Positions 55,000 to 64,000 of a DNA stretch of 64,000 nt are shown in pieces. The position numbers were made by a program, and so were the translations under genes. Where the stretch lies: the NCBI RefSeq assembly GCF_000521605.1, contig NZ_CP006942.1, positions 310,001 to 374,000 on the forward strand, read 5' to 3'. Below the pieces are notes generated by a model. That model was given only the letters and a program-made list of their open reading frames with translations, had not been told where the DNA came from and searched no databases. The first letter of the stretch is position 1, and each line of letters starts with the position of its first letter. The stretch comes from Mannheimia sp. USDA-ARS-USMARC-1261. GTDB lineage: Bacteria > Pseudomonadota > Gammaproteobacteria > Enterobacterales > Pasteurellaceae.

Positions 55000-57900
55000 A
55001 TGAAAAATTTTAAACTTTCCTTGGCAACAAAGCTGGTTACTGCAGCTCTTGCTTCATGTTATGTTCTTCCCACTTATGCTGAAATCTCCACAACTGTAGA
55101 GACAGGTGAGAATGGCTATAAAAAAACAACTATTAAAGATACTGATGCTGATTCATTAGAAGTTATCGTAAGTGGCGATCAGGGACCATATCGTAAAAGT
55201 CTTAATTTAGGCTCCGCTAAACATCTGGTATTACGTAATTCTGCTCACTTAGATAGCCCTGATTATAAAGCCTTTTCAAATGGGAAACCAATTCAATCTA
55301 TTGAAATAGAAAATAGTGGTAAATTAATTTCTTCTGGAAGCCGACCTACTAGCAGTATTGATTATCAATGGACGACGGTAACAGATCGCTTTTCTGTAGT
55401 GAATACCGGTGAAATTAGCACAACCGGTTCGGGTTACAATGAAAATGCTATTATAGTAAACGGAAGTAAAGATACGGTTTATGAGATTAAAAATCTGGGC
55501 AGTAATTCACTTATTTCTGCGAAGACTATAGCAGTTAGCTTAAAAAACGGGCAAAGTGCCACGCTCTTAAATGAAGGAACTATTCATGCTCCTACTGCTG
55601 TTAATTTTGCTTCTTTGCAAGAAACGCTACTAGAAAATACAGGTACAATTGATGGAAATATTTACGGTAGTAGTGGTAAGGATCATTTAATTTCTAGCTC
55701 AGGTAAAATTATCGGCAATGTTTTTATGAATGATGGGAGTGATGAGGTTACCTTATCTAATACAGATATAAGTAAACTGAAAATACTAAATGGTGATTCT
55801 AGATTTACTAGCGCTCCTACATATGATGAAGTTTCTGATGTAGTTAATGTATTGAATTTGAACCAAAAAATAGATGCTTATACGATGTGGGGAGGCAAGG
55901 AGCAAGCAGGTACGGAAATCATAAATTGGCATAATATTAATATTGGACGTGAAGGACATTTAAATTTAACAAATGGTCTAGAACTAAATAATGGTAAGGA
56001 GGTTGGTCCGCTTGCGAGACCTACGAAAACTAATGGAAATATCCTCACTAATAATGGTATTGTTACTTTAACTCCATCATTCAATTCTGTTTGGACTTGG
56101 ATAGGTTATGATAAAATTGTTAATAATGGCATTATTGATTTAAATAAGGGCGACAGTAAGCCAAACAATAAACTTGCCTTAAATGGTAATTACATTGGTG
56201 AACAAAATGCTAAATTAATTGTGGATAGCGAATGGAATAATCCTGATGTGCAGCAAAATGATCAACTTATTATTAGAGGAAATGCATTAGGTAACACAAA
56301 TATTGAAGTAAAAGATCGTATTTCTGGTGATGTTCTTCGTGAAAAAGTTGAGAAAAATGGAAATTGGCAGAATCCTATAGTTATCATTGAGAAAGGTGAT
56401 AATGGTAATAATGTGTTTACCGGTAAAGCAAATACTCAAGGTGCGGAAGAAGCTCAAATTGCTCGCCGCATTAATCCCACTACGGGCTTTGCTGAATATA
56501 CTTGGGTTTTAGATGCATTGCCACCAGAGCCTGAACCGCAACCACAGCCTGAGCCTCAGCCACAGCCACAACCTCAGCCTGAGCCACAACCTCAGCCTGA
56601 GCCACAACCTCAGCCTGAGCCACAACCTCAGCCTGAGCCGCAACCTCAACCTGAGCCGCAGCCTCAACCTGAGCCGCAGCCTCAACCTGAGCCGCAGCCT
56701 CAACCTGAGCCACAGCCTCAACCTGAGCCACAGCCTCAACCTGAGCCACAGCCTCAACCTGAGCCGCAACCTCAACCTGAGCCGCAGCCTCAACCTGAGC
56801 CACAGCCTCAACCTGAGCCGCAACCTCAACCTGAGCCGCAACCTCAACCTGAGCCGCAACCTCAACCTGAGCCGCAGCCTCAACCTGAGCCGCAGCCTCA
56901 ACCTGAGCCGAAGCCTCAACCTGAGCCGCAACCTCAACCTGAGCCGCAACCTCAACCTGAGCCGCAACCTCAACCTGAGCCGCAACCTCAACCTGAGCCA
57001 CAGCCTCAACCTAAGCCTGAGCCGCAGCCTCAACCTGAGCCGCAACCCCAACCTAAATATGCTATTTATAAAGCAACTACCTCAGGTTATCTCCAAACTA
57101 ATTGGATAAACCAAGAGATGGGAATTGAGCAACTTGGTCGTTTATATGAGCGAGTGGGTGAAAGAGCTCCACAAAATGCAGATACTCGTATCTTAAATAG
57201 TTGGGGGAGAGTAGGATTTAATAAAAACCTTACTCAAGGTAAACATCGTTTTGGTTTTGAAGCTGATCAGCGTTTAGTTCAAGTAGGGCAAGATATTGCA
57301 ATTACTGAATCTGATTCAGGATATGCTCGACACGGTTTAATGCTGAGTTATAGCTGGTCAAATAACGATTTTTATGACAAATATCGTGCGGAAAATGGTC
57401 GTGTTATTGATAATAAACACACCAGTTCTGGAAAAAGTAAAATGTTCTCTTTAGGTGCTTATAGAACTTTTTATGGCAATGATAACAGTTATTTAGATAT
57501 TGTGGCTAACTTATCAAGACTAGAAAATAAATACTATGGTAAAAAAGTGTTACGCCAAACAGGGATAGGTGCTGGATTAAGTATTGAAATGGGTAAAGCT
57601 TACCCGATAATGGAAAAATGGAAAGTTGAGCCTCAAGTACAATTGAAAGCACAATATACCCATTTAAATAGCTTCTATGATGGTATTCATAACGTGAGTG
57701 GCGGAGATTATTTAACAATGCAGGGACGTTTAGGTTTACGTTTAACAAATGATTATCTGTATTTAGCAACTAATATAGTTCAAGATTTAACGCCAGCAAA
57801 AGCTTCTGTGAGAATTGGAACAACTTCATTAGAAGAGCGTTATACCCGTAGTCAATTTGAGGTAAGTTTAGGAAGTACTGTTCCGTTAAATGTAGCGAAG

Positions 57901-58023
57901 ACGTTAACATTATATGGCGATATTAAATATAGTCATGCATTAGGGGGAAAACACAGAGTATTTAGTTCTCGTGGTAGCCGTGAAAGTTATAGTGGCCGTG
58001 TTGGTTTACGTTATCAGTGGTGA
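55000..58023 (+). CDS. Autotransporter (type V secreted) surface protein with Pro-rich stalk
   Basis: A 1007-residue outer-membrane autotransporter. It has a signal peptide (1-27, cut after TYA) and a passenger (about 28-507) with repeated beta-helix-like segments such as [29 protein letters not shown] and [10 protein letters not shown] stalk of about 29 PEPQPQ units spans residues 508-685, and a C-terminal beta-barrel (about 710-1007) ends RVGLRYQW with the aromatic terminal residue typical of the class. No protease triad was recognised, so an adhesin-like role is inferred. The ATG at 55000 is preferred: the in-frame ATG at 54817 lies in the tuf terminator and would translate the 9-bp tract as (LYT)12 before the signal peptide. 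Expression and stalk length may both vary by slippage. Confidence 0.92.
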   Translation: MKNFKLSLATKLVTAALASCYVLPTYAEISTTVETGENGYKKTTIKDTDADSLEVIVSGDQGPYRKSLNLGSAKHLVLRNSAHLDSPDYKAFSNGKPIQSIEIENSGKLISSGSRPTSSIDYQWTTVTDRFSVVNTGEISTTGSGYNENAIIVNGSKDTVYEIKNLGSNSLISAKTIAVSLKNGQSATLLNEGTIHAPTAVNFASLQETLLENTGTIDGNIYGSSGKDHLISSSGKIIGNVFMNDGSDEVTLSNTDISKLKILNGDSRFTSAPTYDEVSDVVNVLNLNQKIDAYTMWGGKEQAGTEIINWHNINIGREGHLNLTNGLELNNGKEVGPLARPTKTNGNILTNNGIVTLTPSFNSVWTWIGYDKIVNNGIIDLNKGDSKPNNKLALNGNYIGEQNAKLIVDSEWNNPDVQQNDQLIIRGNALGNTNIEVKDRISGDVLREKVEKNGNWQNPIVIIEKGDNGNNVFTGKANTQGAEEAQIARRINPTTGFAEYTWVLDALPPEPEPQPQPEPQPQPQPQPEPQPQPEPQPQPEPQPQPEPQPQPEPQPQPEPQPQPEPQPQPEPQPQPEPQPQPEPQPQPEPQPQPEPQPQPEPQPQPEPQPQPEPQPQPEPQPQPEPQPQPEPQPQPEPKPQPEPQPQPEPQPQPEPQPQPEPQPQPEPQPQPKPEPQPQPEPQPQPKYAIYKATTSGYLQTNWINQEMGIEQLGRLYERVGERAPQNADTRILNSWGRVGFNKNLTQGKHRFGFEADQRLVQVGQDIAITESDSGYARHGLMLSYSWSNNDFYDKYRAENGRVIDNKHTSSGKSKMFSLGAYRTFYGNDNSYLDIVANLSRLENKYYGKKVLRQTGIGAGLSIEMGKAYPIMEKWKVEPQVQLKAQYTHLNSFYDGIHNVSGGDYLTMQGRLGLRLTNDYLYLATNIVQDLTPAKASVRIGTTSLEERYTRSQFEVSLGSTVPLNVAKTLTLYGDIKYSHALGGKHRVFSSRGSRESYSGRVGLRYQW
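56521..57054 (+). repeat. 18-bp tandem repeat coding for the PEPQPQ stalk
   Basis: About 29 copies of an 18-base unit (consensus CAACCTCAACCTGAGCCG) with scattered third-position A/G and few coding changes (one KPQ, one KPE). All six frames stay open through the tract because the unit has no stop, which makes long false reading frames on both strands. In-frame gain or loss of units would change stalk length by six residues. Confidence 0.95.
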
Positions 58024-58071
58024 TAGATTAACGGATGATACTAATAAAAATTAATTAGATTAATTTTGTTA

Positions 58072-58104
58072 AAAATCCTCGCTAACATTATTAGCGAGGA
58101 TTTT
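58072..58104 (+). terminator. Terminator of the autotransporter gene
   Basis: AAAATCCTCGCTAA (58072-58085) pairs over 14 bp with TTAGCGAGGATTTT (58091-58104), loop CATTA, followed by TTATAT. Confidence 0.85.
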
Positions 58105-58133
58105 TTATATATGTATGACATATCTTAAAAAAG

Positions 58134-58165
58134 ACCGCTTGTAGAAAGTAACATTTACAAGCGGT
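58134..58165. repeat. Inverted uptake-signal pair upstream of tig
   Basis: ACCGCTTGTA (58134-58143) pairs with TACAAGCGGT (58156-58165), loop of 12 bases. It lies behind the autotransporter terminator, in the tig promoter region. Confidence 0.6.
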
Positions 58166-58303
58166 TAAATTTTCTGATTTTTTTGCAGAAACAGTTCTAT
58201 TTTCTCTACCTCTCAATGACTTTCTTCTCGACAGCTTCTCGATAGATCGCTACAATAGCCGTCTATTTGTATATCTTTTATATCCCTAAACCGAGGTTTA
58301 AGA

Positions 58304-59602
58304 ATGTCATTTTCAATTGAAACATTAGAAGGCTTACAACGCCGCGTAACTATTAACGTACCAGCTGACAAAATCGAAGCAGCATACAAAGAACAATTAA
58401 AAGGCTATGCGAAAAACGCACGCGTAGATGGTTTCCGTAAAGGTAAAGTACCTCATTCAATCATCGAACAACGTTTCGGTATCGCTGCTCGTCAAGATGT
58501 ATTATCTGATGAAATGCAACGTGCATTTTTTGAAGCGGTAATTGCAGAAAAAATTAATTTAGCAGGTCGCCCGACTTTCACACCAAACAACTACCAACCT
58601 GGTCAAGATTTTAGCTTCACAGCTGAATTTGAAGTATTCCCAGAAGTGGAATTAAAAGGTTTAGAAAATATTGAAGTTGAAAAACCAGTAGTAGAAATTT
58701 CTGATGCAGATTTAGACAAAATGGTTGATGTGTTACGCAAGCAACAAGCAACTTGGACAGAAAGCCAAGAGGCTGCAAAAGCTGAATCACGCGTAACAAT
58801 TGATTTCGTTGGTTCTGTAGATGGCGAAGAGTTTGAAGGCGGTAAAGCATCTGACTTCGTATTATTTATGGGGCAAGGTCGTATGATCCCAGGCTTTGAA
58901 GATGGTATCGTCGGTCGCAAAGCAGGTGAGCAATTTGATATTGATGTAACTTTCCCGGAAGAATATCACGCTGAAAACTTAAAAGGTAAAGCAGCAAAAT
59001 TTGCAATTACCTTGAAAAAAGTAGAAGAAATGGTATTGCCTGAATTAACAGAAGAGTTTGTGAAAAAATTCGGTAATGCAAAATCAGTTGAAGAATTACG
59101 TGCAGAAATCAAGAAAAATATGCAACGTGAGCTGAAAAATGCAGTAACTTCACGCGTTAAAACACAAGTAATCAATGGCTTAATCGCACAAAACGATGTT
59201 GAAGTGCCTGCTGCTGCAGTTGAAGAAGAAGTGAACGTGTTACGCCAACAAGCAGTTCAACGTTTCGGTGGTAAACCGGAAATGGCAGCACAATTACCGG
59301 CTGAGTTGTTTGAAGCAGAAGCGAAACGTCGTGTTCAAGTAGGTTTATTACTTTCTTCAGTAATCGCATCTAACGAATTGAAAGTAGATGAAAAACGTGT
59401 TGAAGATATGATTGCAGATATCGCATCAGCTTACGAACAACCGGCAGAAGTAGTTGCTCACTATGCGAAAAATCGTCAATTAACGGAAAATATTCGTAAT
59501 GTTGTGTTAGAAGAGCAAGCTGTTGATGCAGTATTAGCGAAAGCGAAAGTAACTGAAAAAGCAATGTCATTTGACGAAGTAATGTCGCAACAAGCTCAAT
59601 AA
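58304..59602 (+). CDS. tig: Trigger factor
   Basis: Ribosome-associated chaperone and peptidyl-prolyl isomerase, 432 residues. The N-terminal ribosome-binding loop is [12 protein letters not shown] at about 43-54, the FKBP-type domain (about 155-245) includes [18 protein letters not shown] and [15 protein letters not shown], and a helical C-terminal chaperone domain follows. Length equals the E. coli protein. The downstream clpP-clpX-lon group of enterics is absent; yibN-secB follow. Confidence 0.97.
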   Translation: MSFSIETLEGLQRRVTINVPADKIEAAYKEQLKGYAKNARVDGFRKGKVPHSIIEQRFGIAARQDVLSDEMQRAFFEAVIAEKINLAGRPTFTPNNYQPGQDFSFTAEFEVFPEVELKGLENIEVEKPVVEISDADLDKMVDVLRKQQATWTESQEAAKAESRVTIDFVGSVDGEEFEGGKASDFVLFMGQGRMIPGFEDGIVGRKAGEQFDIDVTFPEEYHAENLKGKAAKFAITLKKVEEMVLPELTEEFVKKFGNAKSVEELRAEIKKNMQRELKNAVTSRVKTQVINGLIAQNDVEVPAAAVEEEVNVLRQQAVQRFGGKPEMAAQLPAELFEAEAKRRVQVGLLLSSVIASNELKVDEKRVEDMIADIASAYEQPAEVVAHYAKNRQLTENIRNVVLEEQAVDAVLAKAKVTEKAMSFDEVMSQQAQ

Positions 59603-59609
59603 TTTCCTT

Positions 59610-59631
59610 AAGGTGGGCTTATGTCCACCTT
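59610..59631 (+). terminator. Terminator of tig
   Basis: AAGGTGG (59610-59616) pairs with CCACCTT (59625-59631), followed by TTATTGCTTTT. A single uptake signal lies just behind (59642-59651). Confidence 0.7.
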
Positions 59632-59692
59632 TTATTGCTTTTACAAGCGGTCAAAAAAGCCGCTTATTTTTCAATTTTAAGGGAATTAAATT

Positions 59693-60145
59693 ATGGAACA
59701 GCTTACTTTTGCTCAGCAGTTACAGCAATTTTTCGCAAACCATACTATTATGGTGTTTGCGTGGGTAGCTTTATTTGTTGCAGTAATTTTCAGTTTTTAT
59801 AAAAACGCAACCCGTAAATATACTATTGTGGATAACGCACAAGCCACTCAGCTTATTAATAAAGAAGACGCTGCGGTGATTGATTTACGTTCGGACGAAG
59901 AGTTTCGAGCAGGTCATATTATTGATAGTATTCACGTTTTACCTTCAGAATTAAAAGCAGGCAAAACGAATCAAATTGACAAATATAAAGATCGCCCTGT
60001 AATTTTAGTCGATATTAATGGTTTTACTTCAGGCGGTGTTGCTGATGCTATTGCTAAACAAGGTTTTAGCAAGCTTTATGTATTGAAAGAAGGTATTGCC
60101 GGCTGGCGTGCAGCAGGCCTACCAACAGTTAAGAAACATAAATAA
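59693..60145 (+). CDS. yibN: YibN family membrane-anchored rhodanese-like protein (no cysteine)
   Basis: 150 residues: one N-terminal membrane helix (about 18-36, IMVFAWVALFVAVIFSF) and a cytoplasmic rhodanese-like domain (about 50-145; AAVIDLRSDEEFRAGHI, LKEGIAGWRAAGLPTV). Where an active rhodanese has its catalytic cysteine, this chain has VDINGFTSGG, and the protein has no cysteine at all, so sulfur transfer by the usual mechanism is excluded. Context yibN-secB-gpsA-cysE is as in E. coli, but grxC is missing between yibN and secB. A role near the Sec machinery is inference. Confidence 0.87.
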   Translation: MEQLTFAQQLQQFFANHTIMVFAWVALFVAVIFSFYKNATRKYTIVDNAQATQLINKEDAAVIDLRSDEEFRAGHIIDSIHVLPSELKAGKTNQIDKYKDRPVILVDINGFTSGGVADAIAKQGFSKLYVLKEGIAGWRAAGLPTVKKHK

Positions 60146-60166
60146 TCTATTTATTAAGGAAATTTT

Positions 60167-60670
60167 ATGTCAGAAGAAAATCAAGTCTCTTCAACAGAAG
60201 AAGCTGCTCAAACTCCTTTCGAGCTTCAAATTCAACGTATTTATGTGAAAGATGTTTCATTTGAAGCTCCTAATTTGCCGACTATTTTCCATCAAGAGTG
60301 GAAACCACAATTAGGTTTTGAACTTGATACTGAAACCAAAGAGATTGGCGAAGATTTATATGAAGTAACATTACATATCACTGTTCAAACCACGTTAGAA
60401 GATAGTGGTGATGTGGCATTTATTTGTGAGGTAAAACAAGCCGGCGTGTTTACCATTAAAGGCTTAGAAGGTATTCAGCTTGCTCACTGCTTAGCATCGC
60501 AATGTCCGAATGTACTTTACCCTTATGCACGTGAGTTAATTTCAAGCCTGGTAAATCGCGGTACATTCCCTGCGTTAAATCTTTCTCCGGTAAATTTTGA
60601 TGCGTTATTTATGGACTACCTCCAGCGTCAAGAACAAGAAGAAAGTGCAGAGCAGCCATTAGCTAACTAA
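60167..60670 (+). CDS. secB: Protein-export chaperone SecB
   Basis: Tetrameric cytoplasmic chaperone handing unfolded precursors to SecA. The 167 residues include [20 protein letters not shown], the substrate groove/SecA site region [40 protein letters not shown], and the [20 protein letters not shown] tail. It lies 21 bases after yibN. A terminator (60683-60707) separates it from gpsA. Confidence 0.97.
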   Translation: MSEENQVSSTEEAAQTPFELQIQRIYVKDVSFEAPNLPTIFHQEWKPQLGFELDTETKEIGEDLYEVTLHITVQTTLEDSGDVAFICEVKQAGVFTIKGLEGIQLAHCLASQCPNVLYPYARELISSLVNRGTFPALNLSPVNFDALFMDYLQRQEQEESAEQPLAN

Positions 60671-60682
60671 GCATTTCAGAGA

Positions 60683-60707
60683 AATAGGTATGCACTGCAT
60701 ACCTATT
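60683..60707 (+). terminator. Terminator after secB
   Basis: AATAGGTATGC (60683-60693) pairs over 11 bp with GCATACCTATT (60697-60707), loop ACT, followed by TTTTT. Confidence 0.8.
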
Positions 60708-60765
60708 TTTTTATCTACAAGCGGTTGTTTTTAATGATTTTTTTGCAAATGATTTGAGAAGATAT

Positions 60766-61776
60766 ATGAGAGAAGTTTATTCCGCACCAATCGCCGTATT
60801 AGGAGCTGGCTCTTACGGTACGGCACTAGCAATTGCCCTTTCTCGCAATGGTCATAAAACCTATTTATGGGGGCATAATCCGGCAAAAATGGCAGAGCTT
60901 GCTAAGGCTCGAATGAATCAAGACTTTTTGCCGGATATTGTTTTTCCTGAGGCGTTGGAAGTGGTTTCAGATTTATCAACAGCATTGCAAAATGTTAAAG
61001 ATTTGCTCATTGTTGTGCCGAGCCACGTATTCTCTGATGTCTTAGTGCAGATTAAGCCTCTTTTATCTAAAGATCATCGTATTATGTGGGCAACTAAAGG
61101 GCTTGAGCGAGATACCGGGCGGTTATTGCAAACAGTAACGCAAGAAATTTTGGGAGACTCTTACCCACTAGCGGTGCTTTCTGGTCCAACTTTTGCAAAA
61201 GAACTTGCTGCAGGTTTACCAACCGCTATTTCACTTGCCTCTACCGATCCTGTATTTGCTGATGAAATGCAACAACGTATTCACTGTTCAAAGGCTTTTC
61301 GTGTTTACCTCAATAATGATATTGTCGGCGTGCAACTAGGCGGAGCAATTAAAAATGTGATTGCGATTGGTGCTGGTATTTCAGATGGAATGGGCTTTGG
61401 GGCAAATGCACGCACTGCCTTAATTACTCGTGGGCTTGCTGAAATTAGCCGTTTGGGAGTATCACTCGGGGCTGATCCAAAAACCTTCACCGGAATGGCA
61501 GGTTTAGGAGATTTAGTGCTAACCTGCACCGATAACCAATCCCGTAATCGTCGTTTTGGCTTAGCTTTGGGGCAAGGGAAATCGCCTGAAATTGCTATTC
61601 AAGAAATCGGGCAAGTCGTAGAAGGTTTTTACAATACCAAAGAAGCCTACTTGCTCGCTCAAAAACAAGGTGTTGAAATGCCGATAGTAGAGCAGATCTA
61701 CCAAATGTTATTTGAGGGAAAAAATGCTCTAGATGTAGTTAAAACATTATTAGGACGTGAGCGAAAGGGAGAATAA
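60766..61776 (+). CDS. gpsA: Glycerol-3-phosphate dehydrogenase [NAD(P)+]
   Basis: Makes sn-glycerol 3-phosphate from dihydroxyacetone phosphate for phospholipid synthesis. The 336 residues begin with the Rossmann motif [20 protein letters not shown]; the catalytic-lysine region is [21 protein letters not shown], followed by [19 protein letters not shown]. The ATG at 60766 is chosen over a TTG at 60754 because AGAAG precedes it. cysE begins one base after its stop, so the pair is translationally coupled. Confidence 0.96.
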   Translation: MREVYSAPIAVLGAGSYGTALAIALSRNGHKTYLWGHNPAKMAELAKARMNQDFLPDIVFPEALEVVSDLSTALQNVKDLLIVVPSHVFSDVLVQIKPLLSKDHRIMWATKGLERDTGRLLQTVTQEILGDSYPLAVLSGPTFAKELAAGLPTAISLASTDPVFADEMQQRIHCSKAFRVYLNNDIVGVQLGGAIKNVIAIGAGISDGMGFGANARTALITRGLAEISRLGVSLGADPKTFTGMAGLGDLVLTCTDNQSRNRRFGLALGQGKSPEIAIQEIGQVVEGFYNTKEAYLLAQKQGVEMPIVEQIYQMLFEGKNALDVVKTLLGRERKGE

Positions 61777-61777
61777 T

Positions 61778-62599
61778 ATGCAGCAAAACGAAATTGATCA
61801 GATTTGGCAATCTATTAGAGAAGAAGCAAAAGAGCTTGCCAACAGTGAACCAATGCTGGCGAGTTTTTTCCACGCAACCATCTTAAAGCATCATAATTTA
61901 GGTGATGCGTTAAGCTATATTCTAGCCAATAAGCTAGAAAATCCGATTATGCCAGCCATTGCACTAAAAGAGATTATAGAAGAAGCTTACCGTGCAGAGC
62001 CTCAAATTATTGCAAGTGCTGCCTGCGATATTAATGCGGTTCGCACACGAGACCCTGCGGTAGATAAATGGAGTACTCCACTGCTTTATCTAAAAGGTTT
62101 TCACGCACTACAAAGCTACCGAGTAACTCATTATCTATGGAATCAAGGCAGAAAGGCTCTTGCTGTTTATTTACAAAACGAAATTTCAGTTGCTTTTGAT
62201 GTAGATATTCACCCAGCCGCCAAAGTAGGCTGTGGCATTATGTTTGACCACGCAACAGGCATTGTGGTGGGCGAAACTTCAGTGATTGAAAATGATGTCT
62301 CTATTCTACAAGGCGTAACACTAGGTGGAACAGGCAAAGAAAATGGCGATCGCCATCCGAAAATCCGAGAAGGGGTGATGATTGGTGCGGGGGCGAAAAT
62401 TCTCGGCAATATTGAAATCGGACGCTATTCCAAAATCGGGGCAAATTCAGTGGTACTACAACCTGTTCCGGAACACGCTACCGCGGCAGGAGTACCGGCA
62501 CGCATTATCGGTAAATCCTCAGAACAAAAACCGGCGTTTGATATGAACCAATATTTTGAAGATGAACATAGCGTCACTGGCTACGGTGATGGTATTTAG
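61778..62599 (+). CDS. cysE: Serine O-acetyltransferase
   Basis: Acetylates serine with acetyl-CoA, the first step of cysteine synthesis, and is feedback-inhibited by cysteine. The 273 residues have a helical N-terminal domain and a left-handed beta-helix of hexapeptide repeats (about 140-250; VDIHPAAKVGCGIMFDHATG, VTLGGTGKENGDRHPKI, IGAGAKILGNIEIGRYSKIG). The catalytic Asp/His are in KGFHALQSYR and FDHATG. The C-terminal tail ends VTGYGDGI; the final Ile is the residue type needed for complex formation with CysK. The ATG at 61778 has AGGGAGA upstream. Confidence 0.97.
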   Translation: MQQNEIDQIWQSIREEAKELANSEPMLASFFHATILKHHNLGDALSYILANKLENPIMPAIALKEIIEEAYRAEPQIIASAACDINAVRTRDPAVDKWSTPLLYLKGFHALQSYRVTHYLWNQGRKALAVYLQNEISVAFDVDIHPAAKVGCGIMFDHATGIVVGETSVIENDVSILQGVTLGGTGKENGDRHPKIREGVMIGAGAKILGNIEIGRYSKIGANSVVLQPVPEHATAAGVPARIIGKSSEQKPAFDMNQYFEDEHSVTGYGDGI

Positions 62600-62637
62600 C
62601 CGACAAGCTGTTAAATTTTACTGACATTTTGCAAATG

Positions 62638-62672
62638 AAAAAGCCTTAACTTTCAATAAGTTAAGGCTTTTT
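62638..62672. terminator. Bidirectional terminator between cysE and the DUF4393 gene
   Basis: AAAAAGCCTTAACTT (62638-62652) pairs over 15 bp with AAGTTAAGGCTTTTT (62658-62672), loop TCAAT. The same left-arm sequence recurs at 63542-63556. Confidence 0.85.
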
Positions 62673-62694
62673 TGTTGATGAACTAGGGGGTATA

Positions 62695-63435
62695 TTAGTT
62701 TTCGTCTACAGTTTGTAAAAATTCTAATGCAAAATCAGTGAGTCTAATATCAAAGATAGTTAAGCTCATTTCAGGTGGTTCTAGTGCTTTTTTTAAAGTT
62801 TTACCCATTACAAAAGAGTTATCCACCAAAATAGGAGCTTTTGTTATAAATTGAGGAGAAAGTGTAACTAGGCCTAATCTGACCCAGTTATCTATCATTG
62901 CTCTTTTAGGAATTTCTAATATGTCTGTTTTCACTGCGGAATAAGAAAAATCAATTTGATTTTTTTCTGAAAAATAAATTGGTGGGTAATGAGGTAAATT
63001 TGCATTTTGATACTTAGCTGCAAATTTTATAAAAAATGATAATCCTTGACTTCCTAATTGTTGAATAGTGTCTAAATAAGCAAGAAATAAGCTGTCATCT
63101 TGGCGATCATCAAATGATTTTGCTAATGTATTTAAAAATGCATCTTTTAGTGCTGGTTGATCTAATGTATCACTTATACCACGGAGTGCTTGTCGAGCAA
63201 TGTTGTGTTTAGGTTCTTGCTGATTTTCTATGGGAATTTTATCAATTTTTTCCTCAAGTTCTCTTTTAAAGTCCTTTTTAAAATATGTTTCTACTTTTTT
63301 TCTTCCCTCGTTAAGTATAGCGAGTGGTAAAAGTACAGTATTTAATGTGTCAACTATAGTTGATGTTGCTTTCTGTATTTCAGGTGATTTACTCTCTAAA
63401 CCTTTTTCAAGAGTTTTAATAATCTTATTATCCAT
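62695..63435 (-). CDS. DUF4393 (Abi-alpha-like) protein, putative phage defence
   Basis: A 246-residue cytoplasmic-type protein with no strong membrane helix except a mild hydrophobic stretch, VDTLNTVLLPLAILNEG, at about 28-44. The helical centre ALKDAFLNTLAKSFDDRQ at about 95-112 and the later SQGLSFFIKFA resemble DUF4393 (Abi-alpha) proteins, some of which act in abortive infection. That assignment is from pattern memory and is moderate. The gene is AT-rich, encoded opposite to cysE, lies just downstream of ssrA, and is flanked by two near-identical terminators. No companion defence gene is present in the window. Confidence 0.6.
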   Translation of the reverse strand: MDNKIIKTLEKGLESKSPEIQKATSTIVDTLNTVLLPLAILNEGRKKVETYFKKDFKRELEEKIDKIPIENQQEPKHNIARQALRGISDTLDQPALKDAFLNTLAKSFDDRQDDSLFLAYLDTIQQLGSQGLSFFIKFAAKYQNANLPHYPPIYFSEKNQIDFSYSAVKTDILEIPKRAMIDNWVRLGLVTLSPQFITKAPILVDNSFVMGKTLKKALEPPEMSLTIFDIRLTDFALEFLQTVDEN

Positions 63436-63543
63436 ATTTATCTATAGTTTATTGGTATAATTACAAAGACGTTTTCATAAGTAATTATTAGAGCAAATAA
63501 TCTCTAATCTGAACCCATCTTGTAGGGTGGTGTTGAATAATAA

Positions 63544-63573
63544 AAAGCCTTAACTTTAATAGGTTAAGGCTTT
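63544..63573 (-). terminator. Terminator of ssrA
   Basis: AAAGCCTTAAC (63544-63554) pairs over 11 bp with GTTAAGGCTTT (63563-63573). On the minus strand it is followed by TTTATTATT. It shares AAAAAGCCTTAACTTT with the terminator at 62638-62672. Confidence 0.8.
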
Positions 63574-63579
63574 ATATTT

Positions 63580-63945
63580 TGGTGGAGCTGGGGGGATTTG
63601 AACCCCCGTCCGAAATTTCTCTACCTTCAGTACTACACGTTTAGTCTAGTCTTTAATTTCGCTTATCCACAGCGGACAGACACGCAATGAATAAACTAGC
63701 TTTATTGAATTTAGTGTTTCGATCCTAAAGCGGCGGCGTCCACACGATCTCGTTTTGGATGACTTATCTGAACCCTCGTCTTACGAGCGGAAGCTGAGGA
63801 GATAAGGCTAAACGCAGGTTATTAAGCTGCTAAAGCGTATTGTTCGTCGTTTGCGACTATTTTTTTGCGGTTTGTTTACGAGGCCTACCGCACCTCGACG
63901 TGCACCTTGGGCTTCGCCAATCCCGTCGAATCCAAAATCAGCCCC
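63580..63945 (-). ncRNA. ssrA: Transfer-messenger RNA (tmRNA)
   Basis: Rescues stalled ribosomes and tags the unfinished protein for proteolysis. The 366-base gene begins GGGGCTGATTTTGG (63945 down) and ends with the tRNA-like part, T-arm GGGGGTTCAAATCCCCCC, acceptor and encoded CCA (63582-63580). The tag frame lies at 63854-63822: after AATAGTC the resume codon GCA gives ANDEQYALAA and stop. E. coli has ANDENYALAA. A strong promoter lies directly upstream. Confidence 0.97.
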
Positions 63946-63957
63946 AAAAGTTAGGTA

Positions 63958-63986
63958 ATTCTAGCGGAAAGCGGTCAGATTTGCAA
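63958..63986 (-). promoter_or_regulatory. Promoter of ssrA
   Basis: On the minus strand: -35 TTGCAA (63986-63981), a 17-base spacer containing an AAGCGGTC uptake-signal core, and -10 TAGAAT (63963-63958). The expected start is about 12 bases after the -10 centre, fitting the mature 5' end at 63945 or very close to it. Confidence 0.75.
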
Positions 63987-64000
63987 AAAGTTTTGCAGAT

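Noticed and set aside
56480-57109. Long open frames of 170-200 codons on both strands over the Pro/Gln repeat
   Set aside because: They arise because the 18-bp unit has no stop in any frame; they lack ribosome sites and would encode pure low-complexity Leu-Arg, Val-Ala or Ser-Leu-Asn repeats.

Overview
The window looks like chromosomal DNA of a member of the Pasteurellaceae, from the branch whose DNA uptake signal has the core ACAAGCGGT (Actinobacillus pleuropneumoniae, Mannheimia, Bibersteinia). The evidence is the very high density of that 9-mer, often as head-to-head pairs placed as terminators. It also includes family-typical genes (bifunctional gshF, oapA-oapB, comEA, manXYZ-yobD) and an nlpD locus with no rpoS behind it. 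Base composition is AT-rich throughout. No transposase, integrase, phage gene, CRISPR array or tRNA was recognised. Species level cannot be fixed from the sequence alone.

Layout. 1-13 kb: a partial oxyR, thrC, mgsA, yccS, a lone pqiA, ilvC, then purC divergent from a histidine leader/attenuator with hisG-hisD only, followed by yceD-rpmF-plsX. 13-31 kb: ypjD-corB, an NSS-type sodium symporter with a tiny MetS-like partner, grxA, srmB, a YfcZ-family gene, an LLM oxidoreductase, dsbA, yihD, a fused mobA-mobB, fbp, yeaD, fabH-trmB-yggL, yggT, and a polar amino-acid ABC transporter. 30-42 kb: rpmE2-rpmJ2 (zinc-independent type), rpe, acpP, tag, truD/surE-yqaA-lipoproteins-nlpD, tpiA, and manXYZ with yobD. 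42-50 kb: gshF, psd, comEA, oapA-oapB, waaF and waaC. 50-55 kb: the str operon rpsL-rpsG-fusA-tuf. 55-58 kb: a large autotransporter. 58-64 kb: tig, yibN-secB, gpsA-cysE, a DUF4393/Abi-alpha-like gene and ssrA (tmRNA).

Most of the window is core metabolism and translation. Fatty-acid and phospholipid genes (plsX, fabH, acpP, psd) are dispersed rather than clustered. Several regulatory elements can be read directly: a complete his attenuator, a near-perfect PurR box at purC, CRP-type palindromes at fbp/yeaD and manX, a CRP-S (Sxy-dependent) type site at comEA, and strong ssrA and thrC promoters.

The most unusual part is 54.8-57.1 kb. Twelve exact copies of a 9-bp unit lie just upstream of the autotransporter start, and the same gene carries about 29 copies of an 18-bp unit encoding a Pro/Gln/Glu stalk. 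This looks like a surface protein with two separate slippage-prone switches, one affecting expression level and one affecting stalk length. Other points worth checking are a chain of small hairpins closed by a 9-bp outer stem next to yccS, a three-member lipoprotein family at nlpD, and the DUF4393 gene sitting between two near-identical terminators downstream of ssrA.
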